From positions 1,330,851 to 1,387,034 of the forward strand of contig BFEA01000161.1 of NCBI GenBank assembly GCA_003427395.1: a stretch of 56,184 nucleotides of DNA, read 5' to 3'. This document shows, piece after piece, positions 40,861-50,520 of this stretch; the first letter of the stretch is position 1, and every line of letters starts with the position of its first letter. This DNA is from Chara braunii (taxonomy: Eukaryota > Streptophyta > Charophyceae > Charales > Characeae). The notes below the pieces were generated by a model. The model saw nothing but the letters and a program-made list of their open reading frames with translations. It had not been told where the DNA came from and made no database searches. The position numbers and the translations under genes were made by a program.

Positions 40861-42402
40861 TTGTAGGGCAGGAAATCAATACTCTAGCTACGCGTGAGTC
40901 GGAAGGTGCGACCGAAGCTGTTTGTCAGCTTCACTTCCCGAGGCCAGAGAAGTTACCACAGAATGTGAGCAGGTGTTTGAGTGGAACTTGGTTCCAAATA
41001 ATGGGAACTACCCAATAATAAATAAAGAAGAAACACCAACGAGAAAGAAATTACACTCAAATAGAACAATTTTGAATTTTGTCCGTTGGACCCCTTCGTG
41101 TTTTGTAACAACTAGGAATAACAAAACACCAACTTTGATAACTGAAAAAAGGGAAACTAGACAAAAAAAAAAGAGGGCGAAGCTTAGGGAATTTTGTTTG
41201 TATCACCATAGATATTAGATAGTGCTGACCATTCTGTCCACAGGGGCATTGTATGGAGGGTGTTGTGGGGAGGTCTCTATACAACCTCTCTTCCTCCGGA
41301 TAGTACCGGGAAGTCGAGGACGAATCCTGTGTGACCAGGTGCATTTCACATCCAGTACTTACCTTCCAAACCTGAACGTGCGGAAGATGGCAGTAAGCCA
41401 GTTCAGGGGCAGGGGCATGTTTGTGAGTTTCGCCTACCACTCCAGGTCTGCGTCAGGTTTGGATGCTCACGTTTTGTGACGAAGGAGTTGTGTATATAAT
41501 TGGAGTCTATCCAAAGCCATGCACACCTCCGAGGACCGCCTGCACTGGCGCCTCTCCCTATGTTGGGGAGAGGAGGTAGGTTGTCTCATTGACGAGTCGA
41601 ACTGCCAGTACGCAGCCCCAGCCTTGTTGAAAAGAAACTCGTCCCCTGGTCTGAAAAGTGCGGGGCCGGTTGATGAACTCCATCAATGGCCCGTGTCGTG
41701 TTTCGGCCCTGCGAAACTCGCGGGGAGGCGCCCAAGGCTGATGCATGGCTGTGTGCTGGTGGTTTGAGGACTCGCCTCGACGTCCATGGCTCGCCTGGGA
41801 AGGTACTGAATCAAAAGATTGGGTGGACTGTGGAAATCAGTTTCGCGCATGCCTGTTGGGTCAGGTGCGGCTCTGGATCACGATTGCCTGTTAGCCCTTT
41901 ATCCCCTTCTGATCATCATGTCTCAAAGACGAGTCAATTAGCCCTTCCAAATGTGGTTGGTAGTTTTGTGCTGTAGACCACAACATTGGGACAGAAGGAG
42001 ACAGCCTTTCTGAACGATAATTGAACGATAACTGGCGGTTGTCTGTCGACTTCATGATGTCCCTTGGTCCAACACTCCATTTCCCCCTCTGCACTGTTCA
42101 TTTTTCTTGTCGACAAGTGCCGGGTCAAAATCTGTAGTGCCCGGACTCGGTACAACAGCCCCTTTTTCTCAGGACGTGACTGCGTAGGAAAATGCGAAGT
42201 GCAGGCTCTATGGGTTGGAGCCATTGTGATAGGAACTCTTTGAGCGCCGTGAACAACTCTTCGAGCCTTGTGAAGAAAGTCTGGTTTATCGAATGGGTCT
42301 GGACGGGGCGGTGGTTTGAACGATTTCTCGTGCTATCGCCCAAAATTTGTGTTTTCGAACTGCCTGCCTGAGGAGACGAGGCATCAGCGAGGTTGTCTCA
42401 TG
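40861..42402. other. No recognisable gene
   Basis: Open frames are short and unsupported. Scattered GTACTGGTGGTTT-like words (for example near 41755) may be ends of decayed TTAA-type elements. Confidence 0.4.
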
Positions 42403-42591
42403 CCGAACGCCATTAGCATTCCTGGGAGGAGTCAACTTTTCTTTTTTGAGTGTATTTTATCATAATAGTTTTTGCATGGAATTCAATTCCCTTTCGATAG
42501 GAGAGATGGCTGAGCGGTTAATAGCCCCGGTCTTGCAAACCGGTGTAGTTCTACACACTACCGAATGCCATTATCATTCCTGGAAGGAGTC
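42403..42591. other. Organellar DNA insertion flanked by a 31-bp direct repeat
   Basis: CCGAACGCCATTAGCATTCC..GGAGTC (42403-42433) recurs as CCGAATGCCATTATCATTCC..GGAGTC (42561-42591). The 127 bp between them is AT-rich and ends with an organelle-type trnS 5' part, unlike its surroundings. This looks like a target duplication or filler repair around inserted organellar DNA. Confidence 0.6.
42500..42560 (+). pseudogene. Truncated organelle-type trnS (Ser) sequence
   Basis: GGAGAGATGGCTGAGCGGTT gives the acceptor and D arm. CCCCGGTCTTGCAAACCGG gives the anticodon arm, and GTAGTTCTACACACTA begins a long variable arm as in tRNA-Ser. Anticodon loop CTTGCAA would be UGC, whereas organellar trnS has UGA, so one base is changed. 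The T arm and 3' acceptor are absent. Closest to plastid-type trnS-UGA, but a mitochondrial origin is not excluded. Confidence 0.7.
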
Positions 42592-42831
42592 GCACAATTT
42601 CCGCAGCACCTGCAAGCATATCACATGGGATGTTGATGAAGAAGAGAGGAAAATAAAGCACGGTCTCAGTCCTGACGGTTGTTATGCCTCATGAAGAGCC
42701 TAATAAAAGGTGACTTTCCATCTACACAATGTGTCCGGGACAGCTGTGACGGTCTTTTGCATGCCCTTTACTCGCAGTCCCTTGAATATTCCTCCTGTAC
42801 GTCTGCTCAAATGCTTCTATCTAATTTTCAT

Positions 42832-43238
42832 GGGATAATTTGCAAAATGCCCCTATCAAGTTGACATATATCCCAAAATGCCCTGAAAGATGTGGGTAGA
42901 GCGGTATGTCCTTTTGGGCCTAATTCTTTGCACTTTGCTCCTGTCAGAACCGCGTGCAAATTTGCAATGTGGACTATTGGTGGGGCCTGGGCCTGCACCC
43001 TGTTTTACCCGGTTTGCCCTCCATATCTGGTGGGCAACTTTGTGCAATACCCAGGCGTCGTCGGCGGGGCAATTTGCATCTGTGATTCAGGCTTCCAAAT
43101 TTGTTCGAAGTCTCTGACGCTGTCTTATGCTGTGTTCGGCAGCTTTATTCATCCTCCTCCATGGTAAGGCTCCCCATCTCCAGCTCCTCGTATGCTACGT
43201 CACTATCTCTGAAATTCTCCTGCTCGCCACTCCTGCAA

Positions 43239-43275
<37 letters not shown>

Positions 43276-43522
43276 ACGAGGGGGCAAAATGCAAAGATGA
43301 CCTGGGCCACTAGTGGTAAAGCGACATAACATAGGGCCTGGGAAAAGTTGGCAAGCACTGGGACATTTTGTCAAAGATGAACACTACCCAGGGGTATTTT
43401 CCAAAGACGGCAGGTCCAACCGACGCCAGGGGCATTTCGCAAAACGTAATTTTTGTCAGAGGGTAATTCCGCTCTACCCACATCTTGTAGGGGCATTTTG
43501 GGATATATCTCAACTAAAAGGG
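42832..43522. mobile_element. TIR element family T1, longer copy
   Basis: Left end GGGATAATTTGCAAAATGCCCC.. with CCCTGAAAGATGTGGGTAGAGCGG. Right end CCGCTCTACCCACATCTTGT..GGGGCATTTTGGGATATATC. Related to 24262-24683 in inverted orientation. Contains a (GT)n run at 43240-43275. No transposase frame seen. Confidence 0.72.
43240..43275. repeat. (GT)n microsatellite inside element T1
   Basis: GT run of about 17 units within the 42832-43522 element, which is absent from the shorter T1 copy. Confidence 0.93.
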
Positions 43523-43599
43523 GTGTTTGAGCCGTGTTTCAAAAATTATCACAATTGTGAAATTTTCATTATAATAGCTGGAAATCAGGTCCCGTGTCT

Positions 43600-43890
43600 C
43601 AATTTTTTGATATTTTATTTTATTTTTTTATTTTATTTTTCCTTTCTCTTTGAATAACAGGTCCTTATGGACTAGCTCCTTATCCATTCTGGGGAGCGTC
43701 AGTCCAGTTCCTATTCCCCTGGCAGGTCAAGAATGAAAAATATATGGTGAGCACCCTCACGCATCCTTCCGTTGGCCGAAGAATCCCTGGCCAGCATTGA
43801 TTACTCCTTGGAGGAGGATTGACTGTCAGCTTGCCCTTCCCTACACTTCCTCTCAGGTTGCGCTTCAGGTCCTGTCTGATACAGCTTGAG
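43600..43890 (-). repeat. Poly(A)-tailed retroposon-like repeat R3, copy 2
   Basis: ATTTTATTTT-type run, then AACAGGTCCTTATGGACTAG, ATTCTGGGGAGCGTCAGTCC and CCTGGCAGGTCAA, matching 33236-33490. Confidence 0.6.
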
Positions 43891-44184
43891 TTTGTGAGAA
43901 CCGCAGGAAGTTCCGCCTTCAATCCTGCTGTTCCGCTGTCGTGATCCTCTTGGTGGGACCCTTCATGGCGGCTCAGAGTAATACCACTTCTTCCAAACCA
44001 GCCTGTTCTCTGTCATGGTGGCGATCTTGCGCCGTGTTAACCTGTCTGTCAAATCTCTCTCTCTTGATTGCGTGGTTTTCTGGCCTGTGTATTGTTGAAG
44101 CGACCGCCTTTCGTCAACTGCTCCGAATTTCAGTTCCACCATCCTCAGTAGCAGCCACGTCCACCATTGAATTTTCCTCTGTTG

Positions 44185-44740
44185 CTACTTCTGTCCCGGG
44201 CCGTCGATTGCCTGACAGTGTGTGCCTCTGCGTTTCCAAATGAGCCACAGTGTCAACTTCCTGAGTAACTTGAGCCAGGTGTCCGTGCTGCCTTTGAGGC
44301 TCCTCGGGCTCGGGGTGTTTGAGAGAGGCAGAATGGTAAATGGGGGGTGGTCATGGTGGTGAAGAGAAGAGGATGGACCATAGGGTCCGGATCGTGTTCC
44401 AGATGCACGCTGCCTCGGGGAAGAAGAGGAGGCAGTGAGGGATAAGTTCTGGTGCAGCACTGGTTTTGCACATAGCGCGTTGTTCTGAGCTATTGGGATC
44501 CGATTGTTTTCTCCAGTTATGGAGGCAGTGGTTGACGGGGAGAGTCGCGTGGGCTATGAGCCATTGTGTGAGCCATTGCATGCTGGGGATTCGTATCGGT
44601 CTGATGGGAAGGTATTTTGCCCAAGAAATGGTGAAGGAGGCTGACGAGTGTAGATTCAGGGTCGTCCTCCATGATCTCTGTATTAGCCGAGAGTTTGGAT
44701 CTGCAGTCCGTCGGCTGAGGTTGTCTCGGAATTTCACATC
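44185..44740 (-). pseudogene. Possible LINE remnant (C-terminal zinc-knuckle part)
   Basis: On the minus strand, successive frames read WLTQWLIAHATLPVNHCLHN, then MCKTSAAPELIPHCLLFF, EAACIWNTIRTLW, and finally LRKLTLWLIWKRRG. Order and spacing (C..H..C, then ..IWN, then ..LWLIWKRR) resemble the RT-associated zinc-binding region and tail of plant LINEs. One canonical Cys is missing, and the frame changes near 44350-44450. The RT itself is not seen; related but unreadable sequence may extend to about 45290. Confidence 0.4.
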
Positions 44741-44879
44741 GTATTCAAATATCGTTCCTGTCTTGTTTGTATTATCCAGATTTCATATCCATTCCTTGGG
44801 GTCGAATTCCAAGTCTTTTAATCAAGTTCTGGCTGGAAGGTTAGCCGTGGTTTATTCTGCGAGACGCTGACTTTCCTGA

Positions 44880-46020
44880 GTAAAGAAGGTCTCTAGGATC
44901 TCGGTCTGAGGTTCTGCGTTTAGGGTGGAGGTTGTGATTGGAGATTGGGTATGAGACGAATTTGGGCTGATAGTTGGCCCCTTCTAGGTGCTTGATGAAT
45001 TGGTATGCTCTCAGGGGCGGGGTTTGATAGATGAGTAGGCCCCATTCCCTGGATTACCACGAGCACTGCTTCTCTTAGGAGCGCTATTTAGTGTTGTGGG
45101 ATGCTTTGTCGTATCAGGGCTATGTTGGCTTCTAGAGAGTGACACCCCTTCACCTTCCGCATCCCAAACTGTCTCTGAATTTCAAGGCTCTGCATGTTTC
45201 CAAAAACAGTACGCATCATTTCACTGAAATAAGGATCACTTTGTGATTTCAAGCAAAGCGACGGAGGGGAATCTGTGGACACCTGTCACCTTTACTGTTG
45301 GGTAAGTTTTCATGTCGAGAAGAGAGTGCGAGAAATCATGTTAGGCAAATTTCACAAGTCGTCATCGTTCTGCTAGTGCGTGTAGCGACCCTATGTAATT
45401 TTTGTATCACCTGCGTTCGGCATGTTTGCTCTTTCTCAGACGTCAGGTCTGTCCAAGGTGCGCAGCAAAACCCGTCTCGCCCGTCATTACTTCCTGCTGC
45501 ACAATTTCTTGTCACGGTCGTTTGGCAGGAACACGCGTGTATGACCACCTCCCTTGCGCAATCCCTAGCGATGGTCATTCAACAGGAACAGGTGCATGAC
45601 CGCCTGCCTGCACGGCCTGCATCTTCTCCTGCTCGAGCTGCAACACTTGTCCGTGCTGCAGTGACTGCACCTGCTCTTTCCTGTTGCCTCTTTTGGCGCA
45701 GCGTGGCTATGAACTGCTTTTGAAGCAGAAGAAAATCCTTTGTTGCAGAAGGTTAGAAGCTGCTGCGGGAGCTGTCAATTTGTCCTTCCTGTCTTCCGCT
45801 CCTTCCGATCTGCATTGCCCTTCCCTGGCAAGGAAAGGTTGGCCGGGCCCTAGCCCCCACCCCTCCACCCTCGAAAGGACCATGACACAGGCTTGAACAG
45901 GATGGTCCGCTCAGAGTTCATACCAAATTGACAAATTCACAATCTGACACTTCAACTTATTAAGAAATTGTATTCGCCATGGTCCAGACTTGTTGGTGCT
46001 CGAACCGACAAAGTGTTTTA
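44880..46020. other. No recognisable gene
   Basis: Contains unassigned sequence with Ser/Ala/Cys-biased open frames (45298-45723). Nothing supports transcription or a named repeat. Confidence 0.4.
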
Positions 46021-46165
46021 GTCAGTCGTGAAATTTCTTTGAAAACTTTAGACAAAGGTGCTATTTCCATTTGGGGTCCCTATGGAATTTCCACCACGTT
46101 TCAAAAATTAGCAAAGCAAATGAGTACTACACTTCAAAGTGGCTTTGTGTACCATTATGCTTTTG
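46021..46165 (+). pseudogene. nad5: Mitochondrial nad5 3' fragment (NUMT)
   Basis: The frame reads [18 protein letters not shown], then FQKLAKQM and [12 protein letters not shown], matching the C-terminal part of NADH dehydrogenase subunit 5 as encoded by plant/algal mitochondria. It breaks off at about 46165, where an inverted nad9 piece begins. No start or upstream part is present, so it is a nuclear mitochondrial insertion rather than a gene. Confidence 0.82.
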
Positions 46166-46320
46166 TTATATCCAGTTAAGGGAAAGTCTTTTCGTAACGG
46201 ATGACCCTCGAAACCACAATTTTTTAATATACGACGTAAATCAGGATGGTTGGAAAAATACACACCAAACATATCCCATACTTCTCGTTGCTACCAACCA
46301 GCTGCCGGAACAGATGGGGG
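46166..46320 (-). pseudogene. nad9: Mitochondrial nad9 fragment (NUMT)
   Basis: On the minus strand the frame reads [20 protein letters not shown], then [16 protein letters not shown], diagnostic of NADH dehydrogenase subunit 9. Just upstream is AGW, then a TAG stop, then Q where Trp/Tyr-Glu would be expected. It abuts the nad5 piece in opposite orientation, so two separate mitochondrial segments were joined before or during insertion. Confidence 0.85.
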
Positions 46321-46358
46321 TTATCTCGTCTACATGTGTATGTGCTCGAAGACGTGAG

Positions 46359-46516
46359 TTAAACCACCAGTACTTTCTAGAGTCGTGCGCGTTAATGCGC
46401 CACGATTTTAGGTAACGTACGGGCGACTACAGGAGCACCCAAATTCATCCGACTGGAAACGTTTCTACTCGATTTTTTTCTGCGGCTCATAGCTGGGCCA
46501 AGTACTGGTGGTTTAA
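46359..46516. mobile_element. Short TTAA-bounded MITE
   Basis: Perfect 17-bp ends TTAAACCACCAGTACTT and AAGTACTGGTGGTTTAA enclose about 125 bp without coding capacity. TTAA is both the target and the outermost bases. Ends are related to the satellite insertion at 4118-4661. Confidence 0.72.
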
Positions 46517-46684
46517 TATTGAATACTCAGTTAGTTATACACCATGGACGTCTGTATAATTTGATTTTTTTTTCCCCCCCCCCTTTTTGGGAGAATCCTG
46601 TGCCGGTGTGCTAGAGGATGTGGTATGAGCATCCCCCTCTACTAGCGCCTGCTGCAGGCAGCTCCGGGTCTATTGGCGAGGAGC

Positions 46685-46868
46685 AGCACCTGCTGGAAAC
46701 CGGGTCCATCTATGTATCTCCATATAAAACCACTACCGGGGCCATTACCCGGCTTTGGCTATATTCAAGAGTCAAGTCAGAACCTGCTGGAAGCCAGGTC
46801 CATCGTTCTGTAAACGCCTATGTGTCTCCGTATAAAACTATTACCGGGCCATTACCCGTATAAAACAC
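46685..46868. repeat. Diverged tandem duplication of about 105 bp
   Basis: CCTGCTGGAAACCGGGTCCAT..CTCCATATAAAACCACTACC and CCTGCTGGAAGCCAGGTCCA..CTCCGTATAAAACTATTACC, each followed by GGGCCATTACCCG. A related GGTATAAAC..GGGCCATTGCCCG occurs at 21987. Confidence 0.65.
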
Positions 46869-47456
46869 CTATGAAGTCAGGTTGCGGAGTCTCCACCTCC
46901 TCTTCAGCCTCCCGGCCGCCTGATGCTCTGCATTATACCAAGCTGAGACTCTGCGTAGTCCGCTGCATACCGCTGTGTATTTACCATGGAAAGTCGATGG
47001 GGTGGAACAGGACGACGGAACTGTGAGGGGGAACGCAGAGGAATCGCCGGGTCCACATTGGTCCAGTCCTTGAAACAGATGGTGTATTCGATTTGATTGA
47101 TTTTCTTGGATCTGACGGGGGCAGCTTTGTTTGATTCGATTTGACTCGCTCTAATTGGCCCCGCTCTGATGGGATTAGAGTGGTCTGCTCTGTTTTTGAT
47201 CTGATTGATGCGTTTTCATTGGAACAGCCCTGGTGGATCTGGCTTGATCTCAGTTGCTTTCAGCAGATCCAATTGTCTTCGCTTTATCTGCTCACTGATT
47301 GGATCAGCCCGGAGGGATCCGGCATGATCAGACCTGCTTTCACCAAATCCAATTGGGTCTTACCTTACAAGACCGACCGTACAATACATACGTAAAAGAA
47401 AGCCTCAGCATCGATCAATCCGAATTGAAAGTAGACGCAATGTGAGTGGCTTGCCG

Positions 47457-47487
<31 letters not shown>

Positions 47488-47489
47488 TC
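47457..47489. repeat. (CTTT)n microsatellite
   Basis: Eight CTTT units. The preceding 300 bp (47080-47370) is rich in TTTGATCTGATTG/GGATCAGC words. Confidence 0.95.
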
Positions 47490-47544
47490 CGTCTCATTAA
47501 TGAAACCAGTGAGATGCGTTGCGTAAAGTCTTTGAGGATCCCAA

Positions 47545-47705
47545 ACAGCTCGGCGGTCGCTGGCTAGGGCGAGCGGCCGTTGTTACGGACTCCGCCAGGG
47601 CTCGATCCCTGGTCTATCTTTTTGCTGTTTCGGCTGCATCCCGTTTTTGGCCTGGCACCCTTTTTCCAAACCCCTCCTTTGGTACCGTAGGATTTTGGAC
47701 AACTT
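47545..47705 (+). repeat. SINE family S3 with tRNA-like boxes
   Basis: GGTCGCTGGCTAGGGCGAGC (A-box-like) and CCAGGGCTCGATCCCTGG (T-arm/B-box-like) about 35 bp apart precede a body of which 47600-47701 recurs nearly identically at 40212-40313. No complete cloverleaf, so not a tRNA gene. Confidence 0.6.
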
Positions 47706-47997
47706 GCGCCATGCTGCAATTCGGGCGCCACTTTCAAATACCACATTTTTCAGTTCTGCCCTCAGGGCCTTTGCAGAAATGCCCCTGGTACAGTACATGT
47801 CAGCGGTACTTATACCGGCTCCCCGTACGGTACGGGGACCATTCTCGTACCAGTTTCCAGCTGCTGTACTCGTACTCCGTGTGACTTGCTGTTTCGGCAT
47901 TTGGGAATCCAAGACTTCGACTTTGTGCCCATGCCACTGTGTCTGCGTCTGACCCCCAGTCGTGTCGAGTAAGTGAGTGTGTGTGTGTGCTCTCAGT

Positions 47998-48003
47998 CTC
48001 TCC

Positions 48004-48034
<31 letters not shown>

Positions 48035-48036
48035 CT
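47998..48036. repeat. CT-rich microsatellite
   Basis: CTCTCTCC run inside otherwise unassigned sequence. Confidence 0.85.
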
Positions 48037-48124
48037 CTCCCTTGGCTCTCCCTCAGCCTCGCTCGTGTTACACTGGTATCGGAGGGGTTTGAACCCGCCC
48101 GACCCACCCTGCTTTGTCGTCACC

Positions 48125-48319
48125 ACCTGGCCATCATCAGAATCATCGTCGTGATCGTCGTCGTAGTGCCATGTCATCGTCTCGATCGTCATCATCGTGC
48201 CATGTCATCGTCGTCACCGTCGTCGTCGTGCCACGTCGCCATCGCCGTGCCCGTCGTCCTCGTCGTCGCGTCGTGGCATCCTCGTCATCTTCATTGCTAC
48301 TTTTTTTTTTTTTTTTTTT

Positions 48320-48350
<31 letters not shown>

Positions 48351-48900
48351 TCTTCCTCTCCTTTTTTCCTTCTCCCCCCGACGATCTTTCTCCGTCCCTT
48401 TCCCCCCCCGCTATCCGCTAGTCCACCCACGCGCGTTTCCCCTTCCCCGCGCGATTCTTCCTCCCCCCTCCACGCGATCNCGACTTTACCCCCNGCNCTA
48501 TCTTCCCGCGCGATCCCNACCCCCGTCGCCCTTCCCCCTCCCGACCCCCGATGATCTTCCTCCCTCCCCCCTTGGACCCCGATCTCTCGCTTCCGTGCTG
48601 GATCCCGACTCCACACCCCCCCCTCGTCGCTACTCCCCCCCGATCTCATTCCACCACCCCTCCACCAGCTCGTCGTCCTTCCTCCCCGCCCGCGCTGTTC
48701 TTCCCCCTCCCTACTTCCCGATCCTGACCCCGCTCCCGCTTCCCCCACCTTCTCCCTGCCCGCCCACCCAACTGCGCACCCCCACCCCAACCTTCCGCCC
48801 CCTCTGACTTCCCCAGATCCTTCCCTCAACTCTCTCCTTGCCACTCGCACCCTGCGCGAGTTCCGCACGATCCCCCGCCACGCGCTACACAACTTCCCCC
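48125..48900. repeat. Trinucleotide (CGT/TCG, then CTT) runs and C-rich low-complexity block
   Basis: ATCGTCGTC-type triplets (48135-48290), a T run plus (CTT)n at 48300-48350, and a CCCTCCC-rich block to 48900 with Ns at 48480, 48494, 48497 and 48518. Ser/Pro-rich and Arg/Lys-rich long open frames here are composition artefacts. Confidence 0.9.
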
Positions 48901-49084
48901 CCTGCACGGCTTTCCGCTCATGTTCCCCCCCGGTTACCATCACTATCATCAACCTCTGAAACAAAGAGGCTGCCTGTTACTTCGGACGTCTGCAGAGGTT
49001 CTTCCTCTGGAGTCTGTACTTTGCTGTCCGCGAGCTGGCGGGCCACTTCAGTCCTTGCCTTTTTTTTTTTTTTTTTTTTTTTTT

Positions 49085-49177
49085 TCTGTTGTCCTAGCCA
49101 ACGGTCACATCCAGCTCGTGGCCTCCCACGACGCGTTGGGGTACCAACCCAAGTTCAAATCCAAAAAAAAAAAAAAA
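49085..49177 (+). repeat. SINE family S2-like tail with poly(A)
   Basis: GGTACCAACCCAAGTTCAAATCC carries the S2 B-box block, then 15 A. It directly abuts an antisense U6 fragment. Confidence 0.55.
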
Positions 49178-49226
49178 CTTGGACCTCTTTTGATTTGTGC
49201 GTGTCATCCTTGCGCAGGGGCCATGC
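49178..49226 (-). ncRNA. U6 snRNA 3'-half fragment, pseudogene
   Basis: On the minus strand GCATGGCCCCTGCGCAAGGA then TGACACGCACAAATC is exactly U6-like, ending AAAAGAGGTCCAAG. The 5' half is absent. Internal stem-loop bases are better preserved than in the intron copies. Confidence 0.85.
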
Positions 49227-49247
49227 AGCATCCGCGCAGCTGTTCCA

Positions 49248-49274
49248 GGCCGCGCGATCTTACAGATCGCGCGG
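49248..49274. repeat. Perfect 12-bp-arm hairpin
   Basis: GCCGCGCGATCT and AGATCGCGCGGC separated by TAC. GC-rich arms but no T run, so not a convincing terminator. Confidence 0.8.
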
Positions 49275-49329
49275 CAGAAATCGGTCTCGCCGGATTGCTT
49301 TTCCCACGGCCAGCTCAAAAGAGCTAGCC

Positions 49330-49425
49330 CAGATAGTGTGGTGTCGGCCTCGATCCCAAAACCCGCTGGGCGAAAGTCTAATGATGTACCTACTGGGCTA
49401 GCTCTTACCACTGGAGTTGGAATAA
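49330..49425 (-). repeat. Possible tRNA-like SINE head
   Basis: On the minus strand CTCCAGTGGTAAGAGCTAGC resembles an A box and TTTTGGGATCGAGGCC a B box. GCCCAGTAGGTACATCATTA lies between. No full cloverleaf. Confidence 0.35.
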
Positions 49426-49426
49426 C

Positions 49427-49860
49427 AACCCTTCTATATGAAGGGTTCCACCCATTAGGCCGCCTCCAGCCTGAGGCCTTAGGCCCTGCCTGCAAGCCAC
49501 ATTCCCATAGATGGCAGCCCATCCACGGCTAGGCCTCGGCACCGGCCTATCGGCTCTTGGCGCGGAATCAAATCCAGCAGCCCAAGAAAAAAAATTGCTT
49601 TCTATTCCTCCGTGTTGCGGCCCTATACCCAGCGCATCCCTCTTTTTAGCCTACTTAGGCCCTGATAGCAGCCGCGCGATATTATTTTAGGTAGAATAGG
49701 TCTAGCCTTAGCATTCCCACATCCGCGTGTCTCTTCGGTCTCAACAAATCGAAGCACTTCCAGTTATTGTTGCTACTCCCGGACGTCACAAAAGTCTGAA
49801 CTAAAGCTCGAAAACTTTTATTCTCTCAATCATAGGTCAGGTCTGAATAAACTTTTGGCA
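49427..49860. other. No recognisable gene upstream of the gypsy remnant
   Basis: Unassigned sequence rich in TAGGCC words. No gag-like zinc knuckle (CCHC) and no LTR was seen, so the retroelement is 5'-truncated. Confidence 0.5.
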
Positions 49861-49960
49861 ACGCCAGTCTCATCAGGTCCTTCAATCCAACGAAAGAGTC
49901 GGACAACGTCTGACGTTTTAAATCCCCGGCAAATACCCTTGTCAGGGTATTTGCCCCGAT

Positions 49961-50520
49961 GTGATGGAAATGGGGTACGATTTCATTCTCGGTACTCCGT
50001 GGTCTCGTCGGTTCCGCAACACCGAGGCCGATTGGGCGACCGACACTCTCGTTCTCAAAACGAAATGTGGACAGACGTATCCCGTATCTTTCATAGGTAC
50101 CACTGCGAAACCACGCCCCGATCCTCCTCCCTTGGAGCCTTCCGTGGCCACACCATCTTCTACGATCACTGTCACCTCGCCTCGGCAGTTCGCCCACTTC
50201 ATCTGACAGGATGACGTCACCTTCTTTATGGTGAACGTTACGGATCTCTTGCACTATGATGCACCTTGTCCCAATGTCGAGCTCATCCCACTGGAGCCAG
50301 ATCCTCCTCCCATCTCCATGGCTCACATCTCTACTTCCCACCCTCCGTCCTCCATCGAGTCCACCTCATCGTCGAGCGTTGACGCCGACGCTGAGGAAGT
50401 CGCACGATATACGACCGACATGAAGCCCGCAGTTTGTGACCTCATTCAAGAGTACCACAACGTTTTTCCATACTCGTTCTGTACGCCGGCATCCTACCGA
50501 TGCGCGACGTCGAACACTCT
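49961..50520 (+). pseudogene. gypsy protease C-terminal part and linker
   Basis: YDFILGTPWSRRF is the characteristic end of the retropepsin domain (the (F/L)ILGxxWL motif). The DTG active site would lie upstream and is not readable. TGA at 50204-50206 interrupts the frame, which resumes with VTDLLHYDAP and a Pro/Ser-rich linker to [11 protein letters not shown], the usual lead-in to RT. A frame change follows at about 50480-50520. Confidence 0.75.

Noticed and set aside
43941-44870. Plus-strand open frames at 43941 and 44466
   Set aside because: The minus strand gives a better LINE-like reading over the same DNA; plus frames show no domain.
48143-48964. 273-codon minus-strand open frame with Lys run
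   Set aside because: It spans a T run, triplet repeats, C-rich DNA and several N bases; composition explains its length.
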